A stretch of 64,000 nt of DNA, taken from positions 1 through 64,000 of the forward strand of contig MAEX01000022.1 of NCBI GenBank assembly GCA_002013415.1. The letters run 5' to 3'. A program made the translations under genes and the position numbers. The DNA comes from Mycobacterium sp. D16Q14 (GTDB lineage: Bacteria; Actinomycetota; Actinomycetes; Mycobacteriales; Mycobacteriaceae). The first letter of the stretch is position 1; each line of letters begins with the position of its first letter. Under the pieces are notes generated by a model that saw nothing but the letters and a program-made list of their open reading frames with translations, had not been told where the DNA came from and did not search any database. Shown piece after piece: positions 42,901-51,335 of the stretch.

Positions 42901-44808
42901 GTGGGCGACGGAGCCGTATCGGAGAAGCTGGAAAAGGTCGTCATCCGGTTTGCTGGAGATTCTGGCGACGGTATGCAGCTCACCGGAGACCGATTCACTT
43001 CCGAGGCTGCCGTCTTCGGCAATGACCTCGCAACCCAGCCGAACTACCCCGCCGAGATCCGGGCCCCTCAGGGCACGCTCCCCGGTGTTTCGTCCTTCCA
43101 GATCCAGATTGCCGACTACGACATCCTCACCGCGGGCGACCGGCCCGATGTGCTGGTGGCGATGAACCCGGCCGCATTCAAGGCCAATATCGGCGATCTG
43201 CCGCGCGGTGGCATGGTGATCGCCAACTCGGACGAGTTCACCAAGCGCAATCTGGCCAAGGTGGGCTACCAGTCCGATCCGCTGGAGCACGACGACATGT
43301 CGGACTACGTGGTCTATCAGGTTCCGATGACCACGTTGGCGCTGGGCGCTGTCGAGCCCGCCGGGGTCTCGAAGAAAGACGGCGCGCGCACCAAGAACAT
43401 GTTCGCGTTGGGGCTGTTGTCCTGGATGTACCACCGTCCGCTCGAGGGCACCGAGCAGTTCCTGCGTGAGAAGTTCGCGAAGAAGCCCGATGTGGCCGAG
43501 GCCAACATCCTGGCGTTCCGGGCGGGCTGGAACTACGGCGAAACCACCGAGGCCTTCGGAACCACCTACGAGGTGGCCAAGGCATCGCTTCCTGCCGGTG
43601 AGTACCGTCAGGTCTCGGGTAACACGGCGTTGGCCTATGGCGTTGTCGCCGCGGGCCAGCTTGCAAATACTCAGGTGGTGCTGGGCACCTACCCGATCAC
43701 CCCGGCATCCGACATCCTGCATGAGCTGAGCAAGCTCAAGAACTTCGGTGTGCTGACCTTCCAGGCCGAGGACGAAATCGCGGGAATTGGTGCGGCCCTG
43801 GGCGCCTCGTTTGGCGGCGCGCTGGGTGTCACCAGCACCTCCGGCCCCGGTGTGGCGCTCAAGAGCGAGGCGGTGGGGCTTGCGGTGATGACGGAACTGC
43901 CGCTGCTGGTGATCGACGTGCAGCGCGGCGGACCGTCGACAGGTCTGCCGACCAAGACCGAGCAGGCGGACCTGCTGCAGGCCCTGTACGGCCGCAACGG
44001 CGAGTCACCCATCGCGGTGCTGGCCCCGCGTTCGCCCTCGGACTGCTTCGATATCGCCGTCGAGGCGGTGCGCATCGCGCTCACCTACCGGACCCCGGTG
44101 ATGATTCTGTCCGATGGCGCGATCGCCAACGGTTCTGAGCCGTGGGCCATCCCGGATATCGCGAGCTACCCGGCGATCGAGCACACCTTCGCCACACCCG
44201 ATCAGGACTTCGCGCCGTATAACCGCGATCCGGAGACGCTGGCCCGTCAGTTCGCCGTTCCGGGTACCCCCGGTTTGGAGCACCGCATCGGTGGTCTGGA
44301 GAAGGCCAATGGTTCGGGCAACATCTCCTACGACCCGGCCAACCACGACCTCATGGTGCGGTTGCGCCAGCTCAAGATCGATGGAATCACCGTGCCGGAC
44401 TTGGAGGTCGACGATCCGACCGGTGATGCGCAACTGCTGATGATCGGGTGGGGCAGCTCCTACGGCCCCATCGGTGAGGCATGCCGTCGCGCCCGCCGTA
44501 AGGGACTCAAGGTGGCTCACGCCCACCTGCGCCATCTCAACCCGTTCCCGACGAACCTGGGTGAGGTGTTGCGCAAGTACCCGAAGGTCGTTGCGCCGGA
44601 GATGAACCTCGGACAGCTGTCGCTGCTGCTGCGCGGCAAGTTCCTGGTGGATGTGCAGTCGGTGACGAAGGTGCAGGGCATGGCCTTCCTCGCCGATGAG
44701 GTGGAAGAAATCATCGATGCGGCCCTGGATGGGTCGCTCGCCGAAATGGAAAGTCAGAAGGCTATTCTCGCGCGTGAATCCGCGGTGGCCGTAGGGGATC
44801 GAGCATGA
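42901..44808 (+). CDS. korA: 2-oxoglutarate:ferredoxin oxidoreductase alpha subunit
   Basis: The 635-residue protein is read from GTG 42901, with AAAGGTAGG about 10 nt upstream. It fuses the gamma domain (VVIRFAGDSGDGMQLTGDRF at the N-terminus) to the alpha/pyrimidine-binding region (VVLGTYPITPASDILHELSK, EDEIAGIGAALGASFGGALG, TSTSGPGVALKSEAVGLAVM). With KorB it oxidatively decarboxylates 2-oxoglutarate to succinyl-CoA, reducing ferredoxin, an alternative to the oxoglutarate dehydrogenase complex (Rv2455c counterpart, recalled). Its stop overlaps the korB start as ATGA. Confidence 0.96.
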   Translation: MGDGAVSEKLEKVVIRFAGDSGDGMQLTGDRFTSEAAVFGNDLATQPNYPAEIRAPQGTLPGVSSFQIQIADYDILTAGDRPDVLVAMNPAAFKANIGDLPRGGMVIANSDEFTKRNLAKVGYQSDPLEHDDMSDYVVYQVPMTTLALGAVEPAGVSKKDGARTKNMFALGLLSWMYHRPLEGTEQFLREKFAKKPDVAEANILAFRAGWNYGETTEAFGTTYEVAKASLPAGEYRQVSGNTALAYGVVAAGQLANTQVVLGTYPITPASDILHELSKLKNFGVLTFQAEDEIAGIGAALGASFGGALGVTSTSGPGVALKSEAVGLAVMTELPLLVIDVQRGGPSTGLPTKTEQADLLQALYGRNGESPIAVLAPRSPSDCFDIAVEAVRIALTYRTPVMILSDGAIANGSEPWAIPDIASYPAIEHTFATPDQDFAPYNRDPETLARQFAVPGTPGLEHRIGGLEKANGSGNISYDPANHDLMVRLRQLKIDGITVPDLEVDDPTGDAQLLMIGWGSSYGPIGEACRRARRKGLKVAHAHLRHLNPFPTNLGEVLRKYPKVVAPEMNLGQLSLLLRGKFLVDVQSVTKVQGMAFLADEVEEIIDAALDGSLAEMESQKAILARESAVAVGDRA

Positions 44809-45893
44809 CCGACGTACTCAATGGAACTGGCAGCCTCAACGGTTTGGAGCTTGGCCTGACTGCCAATGCTCTGGTACCGACCACCGATGTGGAGCAGAAG
44901 TCGAAGGACTTCACCTCCGATCAAGAGGTGCGCTGGTGCCCGGGTTGCGGTGACTACGTCATCCTCAACACCATCCGCGGCTTCCTGCCCGAGCTTGGCC
45001 TCAAGCGTGAGAACATCGTGTTCATCAGTGGTATCGGCTGCTCCAGCCGGTTCCCGTACTACCTGGACACCTACGGCATGCACTCGATCCATGGGCGCGC
45101 ACCGGCCATCGCGACCGGCCTGGCGCTAGCTCGCGAGGACCTTTCGGTGTGGGTGGTGACCGGTGACGGTGACGCCCTCTCCATCGGTGGTAACCACCTG
45201 ATCCACACCCTGCGCCGCAACGTGAACCTGACAATCCTGTTGTTCAACAACCGGATCTACGGCCTCACCAAGGGGCAGTACTCGCCGACCTCCGAGACCG
45301 GCAAGGTCACTAAGTCGACCCCGATGGGGTCGCTGGACTACCCGTTCAACCCAGTGTCTCTGGCGCTGGGTGCCGAGGCCACGTTCGTTGGGCGAGCCCT
45401 GGACTCGGACAAGAAAGGCCTCTCGGAGGTGCTGCGCGCCGCAGCCGCCCACCGCGGTTCGGCACTCGTGGAGATCTTGCAGGACTGCCCGATCTTCAAC
45501 GACGGGTCTTTCGACCTATTGCGCAAGGAAGGCGCCGAGCAGCGCGTCATCAACGTGAGCCACGGCCAGCCGATCACCTTCGGCGCCGAGGGCGAACTCT
45601 GCGTCGTCCGTTCGGGTTTCGGTCTTGAAGTGGCCAAGACCGTGGATGTGAAGGCAGAGGACATCGTGGTGCACGACGCGCATACGGATGATCCCGCTTA
45701 CGCCTTCGCGCTGTCGCGGTTGTCCGAGCAGGACCTTGAGCACACCGTGATGGGCGTGTTCCGCAGCGTGCAGCGTGCGACCTATGACGATCTGGCCCGT
45801 GAGCAGTTGACCGCTGCCGCGGCCGCTAAGCCGAGTGACACCGCAGCGTTACAGGCGCTGCTGACCGGCCGGGACACCTGGACCGTCAGCTAG
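44805..45893 (+). CDS. korB: 2-oxoglutarate:ferredoxin oxidoreductase beta subunit
   Basis: The 362-residue TPP-binding subunit has CPGCGDYV (C-x2-C, part of the iron-sulfur ligand set), ISGIGCSSRFPYYLDTYGMH, and the TPP/Mg motif VVTGDGDALSIGGNHLIHTL with LFNNRIYGLTKGQYSPTSE. It completes the KorAB enzyme. The start overlaps korA by 4 bp. A TTCG-tetraloop hairpin follows at 45911-45924. Its ferredoxin partner is not in the window. Confidence 0.96.
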   Translation: MTDVLNGTGSLNGLELGLTANALVPTTDVEQKSKDFTSDQEVRWCPGCGDYVILNTIRGFLPELGLKRENIVFISGIGCSSRFPYYLDTYGMHSIHGRAPAIATGLALAREDLSVWVVTGDGDALSIGGNHLIHTLRRNVNLTILLFNNRIYGLTKGQYSPTSETGKVTKSTPMGSLDYPFNPVSLALGAEATFVGRALDSDKKGLSEVLRAAAAHRGSALVEILQDCPIFNDGSFDLLRKEGAEQRVINVSHGQPITFGAEGELCVVRSGFGLEVAKTVDVKAEDIVVHDAHTDDPAYAFALSRLSEQDLEHTVMGVFRSVQRATYDDLAREQLTAAAAAKPSDTAALQALLTGRDTWTVS

Positions 45894-45910
45894 GCCGAGC
45901 CGGGTATTCG

Positions 45911-45924
45911 GACGCTTCGGCGTC
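45911..45924 (+). terminator. Possible korAB terminator hairpin
   Basis: GACGC-TTCG-GCGTC is a 5-bp stem closed by a stable UUCG-type loop, 17 bp after the korB stop. No T tract follows, so it may be an RNA-stability or Rho-linked element rather than a classic terminator. Confidence 0.4.
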
Positions 45925-46036
45925 TCCTCGCGCGCGATGTGCGGTCGCTCTCGTAGGATGCAGGGACGTTGATGCTTCCGGGCCACAGCCGGTGCGGGAC
46001 ACAACCTTCATGCCCTAGATACGAGGTGAGAAGGCC

Positions 46037-46345
46037 GTGAGGCAGTCGCTGATTGCGGTAGCAACAGTTGTGGCGATGATCGGTGTCTCGTTGGGTGGTG
46101 CAGATACGGCTGCGGCTGCCCCGGGGGCCGACAACGCCAACGATGTCATCAACGAGCTCAAGGCCAATGGGTATCGGGTGATCATCACCAAGAGCGGGGG
46201 TGGCGACATGAGCAAGTGCACAGTCACCTCGGTGGAAAAGCAGTCCCCGGTGACGGATGTGGGTGCGGGGCGCGATGCGCAGAACTATCCGACTACCGTC
46301 CCGGTGACCTCACGCAAGATCGCGGTAGTCGCACTGCGCTGCTGA
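46037..46345 (+). CDS. Small secreted protein, unknown function
   Basis: The 102-residue protein starts at GTG 46037 with GAGGTGAGAAGG upstream. A Sec signal peptide (RQSLIAVATVVAMIGVSLGG, cleavage after about TAAAA) leads to a mature domain of about 75 residues (DNANDVINELKANGYRVIIT, then a C-terminal RKIAVVALRC) with two cysteines, one in MSKCTVTS and one at the C-terminus, likely forming a disulfide. Related small secreted proteins are common in mycobacteria, but I cannot assign a function. It is a monocistronic unit between korB and the rpfE leader. Confidence 0.7.
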   Translation: MRQSLIAVATVVAMIGVSLGGADTAAAAPGADNANDVINELKANGYRVIITKSGGGDMSKCTVTSVEKQSPVTDVGAGRDAQNYPTTVPVTSRKIAVVALRC

Positions 46346-46439
46346 CCGAAGTTCTGAAGAGCCTTCTACCGCAAATAAGTTCTGTGCGGCAACCGGAAAA
46401 CGTCATCGGTGCGCCCCTTGTATCGCGTACGGCGCTCGC

Positions 46440-46884
46440 GCGCTGCCCTTTCCGTGTGTGATCGGCGAATCGGTCTGTGTGCCAACTTTTTTCGCTCGAA
46501 ATGCTTAAGGCGACGCGGAATGGTCACATTGTTTCTCCGTCAATAATGTGTCGCGACTGATAATTGGCAAATAGTGTTGCGTCTGATGTCAGAGTTAATA
46601 GAGTGAACTTGTCAATTCGCCGCGCCGTGTGTTATTGAAGTTCCTATTGTTACTTGAGTGATTTGCCGCAATCGTGGCCGGGCTCACAAATTCAGCGTGA
46701 TCTAACTCACTTATCACAGGTAGGGCCAACTTTAAGAGAACCTGAGAATTTCCTAAGTGACCTGGGGTTAGTCGCTGAAGATTAGCTCTGTAATCGTTTC
46801 GTTATTGGTTTGGAATGTGCGTGTCGCGAGATGACTTTCGCTGAGTGGTTCCGTACGGTCCGACACGTCAACAAATCGGAGCAA
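46440..46884. promoter_or_regulatory. AT-rich upstream region of rpfE with CRP-like site
   Basis: About 450 bp without a supported gene, clearly richer in A and T than the rest of the window. GTGA-TCTAAC-TCAC at 46697-46710 matches the core of the CRP-type consensus TGTGA-N6-TCACA. An inverted pair ACATT (46526-46530 region) and AATGT lies upstream. Such AT-rich stretches are typical targets of Lsr2 silencing in mycobacteria. Several TANNNT hexamers occur, for example TAATCG near 46792, but the transcription start is not clear. Confidence 0.5.
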
Positions 46885-47104
46885 AACTCCGAACCGTGAA
46901 CCCTGTGTGCAAATGGGGCCAGGAACGCTGCGAGGCGGTCTGGCCGCCGGCCACCACAAGCCGGTGAGGCGGCAGCCGCCTCCCTTGTCGCGCCCGACCG
47001 AGACGGCGCGATCCGACGACGATGTCCACCTCGCCTGGAGGTGTGCCTGAACCCGCCGCGGTATCCGCAAGCGGGTGGTGTTCGGTGCGTGCCCGGCGAG
47101 AGGA
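46885..47104 (+). promoter_or_regulatory. Candidate ydaO-type (c-di-AMP) riboswitch in the rpfE leader
   Basis: The leader can close by CCGAAC (46889-46894) with GTTCGG (47080-47085). Inside are GAACCC, ATGGGGCCAGGAA, GC-rich hairpins (for example GCCGGC/GCCGGT), and near the 3' end GCCTGAACCCGCC, a loop, then CCGCAAGCGGGTGG. The 3' part resembles the conserved GCCCGAAUCCGUC ... GUAAGCG ... GUGAGAGGA segment of ydaO RNAs as I remember it. Such riboswitches are known upstream of rpf genes in actinobacteria. GAGAGGA at 47098-47104 is also the rpfE SD. Assignment by eye; covariance scoring was not possible. Confidence 0.4.
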
Positions 47105-47109
47105 ACGAC

Positions 47110-47430
47110 ATGAATTACATCCGCAGAACGCTTACCGCAGCAGCCATCACCGGCGCGCTTGTCGCGGCTCCGATGGCGCTGGCTGGAACAGCGAGTGCGG
47201 ATCCGGTCAACTGGGATGCCATCGCGAACTGCGAGTCCGGTGGCAACTGGGGAATCAACACCGGAAACGGCTATTACGGCGGTCTGCAGTTCAACATGGG
47301 CACCTGGCGCTCCAACGGCGGCTCCGGCTCCCCGCACCTTGCCTCGCGCGAGGAGCAGATCCGGATCGCCGAGAACGTGCTGGCCCGGCAGGGTATCGGC
47401 GCATGGCCCGTCTGCGGACGGCGCGGCTAG
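47110..47430 (+). CDS. rpfE: Resuscitation-promoting factor (RpfE-like)
   Basis: The 106-residue secreted protein starts at ATG 47110 with GAGAGGA 5 nt upstream. A signal peptide (about residues 1-30, ending TASA) precedes a transglycosylase-like Rpf domain: VNWDAIANCESGGNWGIN with catalytic Glu42, YYGGLQFNMGTW, and EEQIRIAENVLARQGIGAWP with the C-terminal Cys102 pairing Cys41. Rpf proteins cleave peptidoglycan and stimulate regrowth of dormant cells. Only the catalytic domain is present, without the proline-rich extension of M. tuberculosis RpfE. The long leader suggests tight control. Confidence 0.93.
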   Translation: MNYIRRTLTAAAITGALVAAPMALAGTASADPVNWDAIANCESGGNWGINTGNGYYGGLQFNMGTWRSNGGSGSPHLASREEQIRIAENVLARQGIGAWPVCGRRG

Positions 47431-47456
47431 ACCCGAGAACCACGGCTCTACCTCAG

Positions 47457-47497
47457 ACAAGCCACCAGGGGCGATGACGTTCCCCTTGGTGGCTTGT
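47457..47497 (+). terminator. Strong terminator-like hairpin after rpfE
   Basis: ACAAGCCACCAGGGG pairs with CCCCTTGGTGGCTTGT (15 pairs with one bulge) around a 10-nt loop, 26 bp after the rpfE stop. It is followed by GTGGTTTC, a short T-rich stretch. Confidence 0.7.
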
Positions 47498-47523
47498 GTG
47501 GTTTCTGTGCGTACCTTTCTTTC

Positions 47524-48090
47524 ATGGACCAACTCGCGGCAGTCGTGCTCACCGGCGGTGCGTCGCGCCGCATGGGGCGCGATAAGGCGGCCATCCGCTG
47601 GGGCGGGCAGACATTGGTCCAACGCATGGTGCGGACGGCGAGCTCACGGTGCGCACCGGTGATCGTGGTGCGCGCGCCCGGGCAGGACATCGGGGATCTG
47701 CAGGCGGTCATCGTGGATGACCGTGAACCCGGCCAGGGGCCACTGGTGGCGCTGGGGCAGGGGCTACGGGCCGCCGGGGACCGGGGGGCTGGCAGAGCCT
47801 TCGTCTGCGCCGTCGACATGCCCCTGGCCTGTGCGGCACTTATCGAGGAACTCGCGACCAGCAGCGGCCGCATCGTCTTGGCCAACGTCGCCGGCCGGGA
47901 TCACTACCTGGCCGCACTCTATGACGTAGGCCTATGCGAAGCCATTGATGAGTTGACCTCAGCGGGGGAACGTCGGATCGGCGCACTGATTGAGCGCGTT
48001 GGTGCGCAACGAATTTCGATATCCGACCCGACATGGGTCGTGAACGTGAACACAGAGGCGGATCTGAACGCCTTGCCACCTCTACCCTGA
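47524..48090 (+). CDS. mobA: Molybdenum cofactor guanylyltransferase
   Basis: The 188-residue protein begins AAVVLTGGASRRMGRDKAAI, the LxGGxSxRMGxDK nucleotide-binding signature of MobA. It adds GMP to molybdopterin to form MGD, the cofactor of FdhF-like enzymes such as the one encoded at 40-42 kb. ATG 47524 is 6 nt after a -10 TACCTT (47512-47517), so the mRNA is probably leaderless. The C-terminus (WVVNVNTEADLNALPPL) is the conserved family ending. Confidence 0.9.
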   Translation: MDQLAAVVLTGGASRRMGRDKAAIRWGGQTLVQRMVRTASSRCAPVIVVRAPGQDIGDLQAVIVDDREPGQGPLVALGQGLRAAGDRGAGRAFVCAVDMPLACAALIEELATSSGRIVLANVAGRDHYLAALYDVGLCEAIDELTSAGERRIGALIERVGAQRISISDPTWVVNVNTEADLNALPPLP

Positions 48091-48095
48091 CAGGC

Positions 48096-49355
48096 GTGTC
48101 GCATTCTCATAGTCATTCCCACGCGATGCCGACGGGTCCGGCACCTCTTGGATCCAACGCCGCCCGGATCGTGGTGGGTCTGCTCGCCGCGATGGGGGTC
48201 GCTGTCCTTATCGGGCTGGTGACGTTGTGGCCCGAGCACCGCACCGCGGACATTCCGCTGCCGTACCAAAACGCCCACGGTGGCGCGGTAACCACGGAGT
48301 CGGGCACGGTGCTGTCGACGCGCCTCGGCGAATGCGGCAGCCCGTCGACCGGGCAGGTGCTCACCGCCGATCCCGCGGCGGGGCAGACCCCCGAATCGTC
48401 CTGTGCGCTTGACCTCATCGCCATTACCTCCGGCCCCAACTCGGGGGCCAAGACTCAGCTGGAGTTCACTTCCGGTGGCGGGCAACCGACTCTCGCTGCC
48501 GGAGAACACATCCGGATCACCAGACAGGTCGATACGCAGGGCGCCACCACCTACAGCTTCTACGACTACGAACGCACCTGGCCGTTGGTCGCGGTCGCCG
48601 CGGCGTTCGCGATAGTCATCTGTCTGGTGGCGCGCTGGCGTGGATTGCGTGCACTAGTGGGTATTTTGGTGGCCTTCCTGGTGCTGGCGGTCTTCCTGCT
48701 TCCGGCACTACGCGACGGCGGCCCCGCGCTACCGCTGGCACTGATCGCGTCGGCCACGATCCTGTTCGTCGTCATCTACCTTGCCCACGGGGTCAGCATG
48801 CGCACCAGCGCGGCGCTGCTGGGCACGCTCACGGCGATGCTTTTCGCCGCGGGACTGTCCTGGGCGGTCATCGAGGTGACGCACCTGACGGGCCTGTCCG
48901 ACGAGCAGAACAATGAAGTCGCCGCGTACATGGGGGGAGTGTCGATATCCGGGCTGCTGCTGGCCGGGTTCATCATCGGATCGCTCGGTGTTCTCAACGA
49001 TGTGACCGTCACGCAGGCGTCAACGGTGTTCGAACTGGCAGAGCTGGGCGATGGCTCCACGCGTAAGGACGTGTTCCTGGGCGCCATGCGGGTAGGGCGC
49101 GATCACATCGCCAGCACGGTCTACACGCTCGTGCTGGCGTACGCGGGGAACTCGCTACCGCTCATGCTGCTGTTCAGCGTCGCCAACCGCTCCCTCGGTG
49201 ACGTGCTGACAAGCGAAGGTGTGGCGATCGAGATCGCCCGGTCCGCGGTGGGCGGTATCGCACTGGTGCTCTCGGTTCCCCTGACGACGGCCATCGCGGC
49301 GGCCCTGGCGACACCCCGTCAAGCGCGTGTCGCCGAAGGCGGGCACGCGGCCTAG
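48096..49355 (+). CDS. YibE/F-like multi-pass membrane protein
   Basis: The 419-residue protein starts at GTG 48096, 7 nt after TACCCT (48083-48088). The N-terminus is His-rich (SHSHSHSHAMP). One helix precedes an extracytoplasmic domain (about 50-150), then about seven helices with GVLNDVTVTQASTVFELAEL and VYTLVLAYAGNSLPLMLLFS, the YibE/F family signatures. Function is not established; transport has been proposed. It lies 5 bp after mobA but probably has its own promoter. Rv2209 is a recalled relative. Confidence 0.82.
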   Translation: MSHSHSHSHAMPTGPAPLGSNAARIVVGLLAAMGVAVLIGLVTLWPEHRTADIPLPYQNAHGGAVTTESGTVLSTRLGECGSPSTGQVLTADPAAGQTPESSCALDLIAITSGPNSGAKTQLEFTSGGGQPTLAAGEHIRITRQVDTQGATTYSFYDYERTWPLVAVAAAFAIVICLVARWRGLRALVGILVAFLVLAVFLLPALRDGGPALPLALIASATILFVVIYLAHGVSMRTSAALLGTLTAMLFAAGLSWAVIEVTHLTGLSDEQNNEVAAYMGGVSISGLLLAGFIIGSLGVLNDVTVTQASTVFELAELGDGSTRKDVFLGAMRVGRDHIASTVYTLVLAYAGNSLPLMLLFSVANRSLGDVLTSEGVAIEIARSAVGGIALVLSVPLTTAIAAALATPRQARVAEGGHAA

Positions 49356-50044
49356 CCGAAGGCGCAGAACTCGTTTCCGTCTGGGTCGGTCAGCACGGTC
49401 CAGCGGATATCGGTATCGGGGCCGCGGAGTGCGCGGGCACCGTCGTGTACCAATTCGGCGGCGTCGGCGCGCACATCCCAGTGCCAGCGGTTCTTCACCA
49501 CGCGCTCGTCGCCAACCCGGACGAATTTCCAGATCAGGTCACCCCATCCGGCGCCATCGCGCAGCCACCGCAGGGTGCCGTCGGGGCCGCGAGTAAGTGT
49601 GCCGCCGACGAGACCCTGCCACCACCGGGCGATTTCCACCGGTCTATCGCTATCGGTGCACACTGCGAAGAGGCTTGCGGGCGTGTCGCTTTCGAGATGG
49701 GGATCGAGGAACGCGCAAAACTCGTTGCCCTCGACGTCGGCCATCACGACCCAATCAGGTTCGGCTGTCAGTACCGTCGCGCCCAGCGCGGTGAGGTCCT
49801 CTGGGGTACGCGCATAGAGGTCGAAGTGCACACGGTTCTTGACGGACTTGGCCTCCGGGACGCGATTGACCCAGATGTCGACACCCTTGCCGCGCCGGAT
49901 CAGGGCCTCGCCGGCCTCGTCGATATCGATCTCGCCGCCGATGGCCGAGGCCCAGAACTTGGCCACGGGCACCGGCAGTATCGCGTCGATGCAGAAGTCC
50001 TTGAGACTGGCGCTGGGCGCGGGCTCCGGCCCGGGAAGGGACAC
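49352..50044 (-). CDS. Two-domain VOC (glyoxalase-like) protein
   Basis: The 230-residue protein contains two tandem VOC half-domains, each ending in a GNEFCAF motif (VMADVEGNEFCAFLDP and LTDPDGNEFCAFG). The first has KNRVHFDLYARTPEDL and the second KNRWHWDVRA, whose His residues are likely metal ligands. This glyoxalase-like superfamily includes dioxygenases, isomerases and resistance proteins; the substrate is unknown. GTG 50044 lies 6 nt after the minus-strand -10 TAGGAT (50051-50056), so it is likely leaderless. Confidence 0.82.
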   Translation of the reverse strand: MSLPGPEPAPSASLKDFCIDAILPVPVAKFWASAIGGEIDIDEAGEALIRRGKGVDIWVNRVPEAKSVKNRVHFDLYARTPEDLTALGATVLTAEPDWVVMADVEGNEFCAFLDPHLESDTPASLFAVCTDSDRPVEIARWWQGLVGGTLTRGPDGTLRWLRDGAGWGDLIWKFVRVGDERVVKNRWHWDVRADAAELVHDGARALRGPDTDIRWTVLTDPDGNEFCAFG

Positions 50045-50053
50045 GAGGAGATC

Positions 50054-51208
50054 CTAGGGGTGAACCGCTATGTCGCACGCGTCGTATCCGGCAATGCCCC
50101 GGAGCTGCCGCCAGAACAACGAGGCCGGTAGTCGGCCCGAAGCGCGTACCAGCAGCCCGCCCAACGCCGCAGGCCGTGCAAAGGTCGCGTGCCCGATCTG
50201 GCGACTTCGATGGACCACCACCCGGGTGCGGGGCTTTCGGCGGCGCGCGTACTCGCGGAAAGCGCTTGGCAGAGAGGAACGTTCGGATATCGTGGCGCCC
50301 AGTACCGCGGCATCCTCGAGCGACTGACATCCGCCCTGGCCCAGGTGTGGCCGCATCGGATGCGCGGCGTCACCGACCAGTACCACCCGACCGCCGGTGA
50401 TCCGGCGCAGACGTCCGCGGTCGTAGATATCGCCGCGGAGCACCGATGACTCGTCGCTCTGGCTCAACAGGTCGGGTATGGGTTCCGCCCACTCGCTGAA
50501 CTTCCTTGCCAAGTAGTCGATTTCGCCGTCAGATGCGCGTTGTGCCTCGTGGGACCGCTCGCCGGCGAACCAGTAGGTGCGGCCGCCAGACATGGGCAGG
50601 TGGCCGAATTCGATCCCCGGTCCCACGGTGACCCCGGCCAGCTCATCCGGAATCGCAACGTTGGATATCCCGCGCCACGCGGTATATCCGGAGTATCGGA
50701 ACGAGAGCGGTCCATTGAGATACTGGGCGGCCAGCGATCCGATCCCGTCCGCTCCGATGACCGCGGCGGCGGTGAGCGACACACCGTCGGACAGCTCGAC
50801 GGAGGTGCCGTGCAGCCCATCTCGGACGTTGCTCACTCGGGCGCCGTAGCGCACGGTTCCCGGTGCGAGCCGGGCGACCAGAATCGCCAGGAGTTGATTG
50901 CGTTCGGTGACCGCGACAGGTTCGCCCACTACCTTGGTGAGTTGTCCGTTCGGCGGTTCCCGCAGTATTCGCCCGTCGTGCCAGCGCACCATGCCGGCCT
51001 CCACACGTGCGCTGGCATCACGCACATCGTCGCCGACACCGAGAGCGTCGCATGCCGCTAATGCATTGGGCCACAAGGTAATCGCGTAGCCAGCGGAAGT
51101 GCCGTCCCGGTCGTCGAGAACGACGGCATCACGTCCTGACTGTTGTAACGCGACTGCGGTGGCCAGGCCGGCGATACCGGCACCAACCACGACGATGTGG
51201 CCGCTCAT
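50054..51208 (-). CDS. FAD-dependent aromatic hydroxylase-type monooxygenase
   Basis: The 384-residue enzyme has the N-terminal GxGxxG FAD motif (IVVVGAGIAGLATAVALQQS), the central DG segment (AAVIGADGIGS) and the GD motif GGRVVLVGDAAHPMRPHLGQG, as in class A flavin monooxygenases such as p-hydroxybenzoate hydroxylase. It should hydroxylate an aromatic or polyketide-like substrate with NAD(P)H. ATG 51208 lies 6 nt after the minus-strand -10 TAACGT (51215-51220). The VOC gene follows closely downstream, but neither gene reveals the substrate. Confidence 0.87.
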   Translation of the reverse strand: MSGHIVVVGAGIAGLATAVALQQSGRDAVVLDDRDGTSAGYAITLWPNALAACDALGVGDDVRDASARVEAGMVRWHDGRILREPPNGQLTKVVGEPVAVTERNQLLAILVARLAPGTVRYGARVSNVRDGLHGTSVELSDGVSLTAAAVIGADGIGSLAAQYLNGPLSFRYSGYTAWRGISNVAIPDELAGVTVGPGIEFGHLPMSGGRTYWFAGERSHEAQRASDGEIDYLARKFSEWAEPIPDLLSQSDESSVLRGDIYDRGRLRRITGGRVVLVGDAAHPMRPHLGQGGCQSLEDAAVLGATISERSSLPSAFREYARRRKPRTRVVVHRSRQIGHATFARPAALGGLLVRASGRLPASLFWRQLRGIAGYDACDIAVHP

Positions 51209-51335
51209 AGCTTGACGTTATGGGTGGACCCCACAGGGGTAAAGGGTCTGAGGTTGTGATGTTCGGCATTCGTTCACTCGGGGCTGATCTGCTTGGCTAA
51301 GGTTTACCAAACCCCAGTTATCTAGGAGGAGACCC

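Noticed and set aside
48033..48095. Upstream extension of the YibE/F frame into mobA
   Set aside because: It overlaps the end of mobA in another frame, and a leaderless -10 (TACCCT) is placed 7 nt before GTG 48096.
51293..51310. TTGGCTAAGGTTTACCAA before the DUF937 gene as an IdeR iron box
   Set aside because: Only about 13 of 19 positions agree with the usual IdeR consensus and the symmetry is imperfect, so the match is too weak to call.
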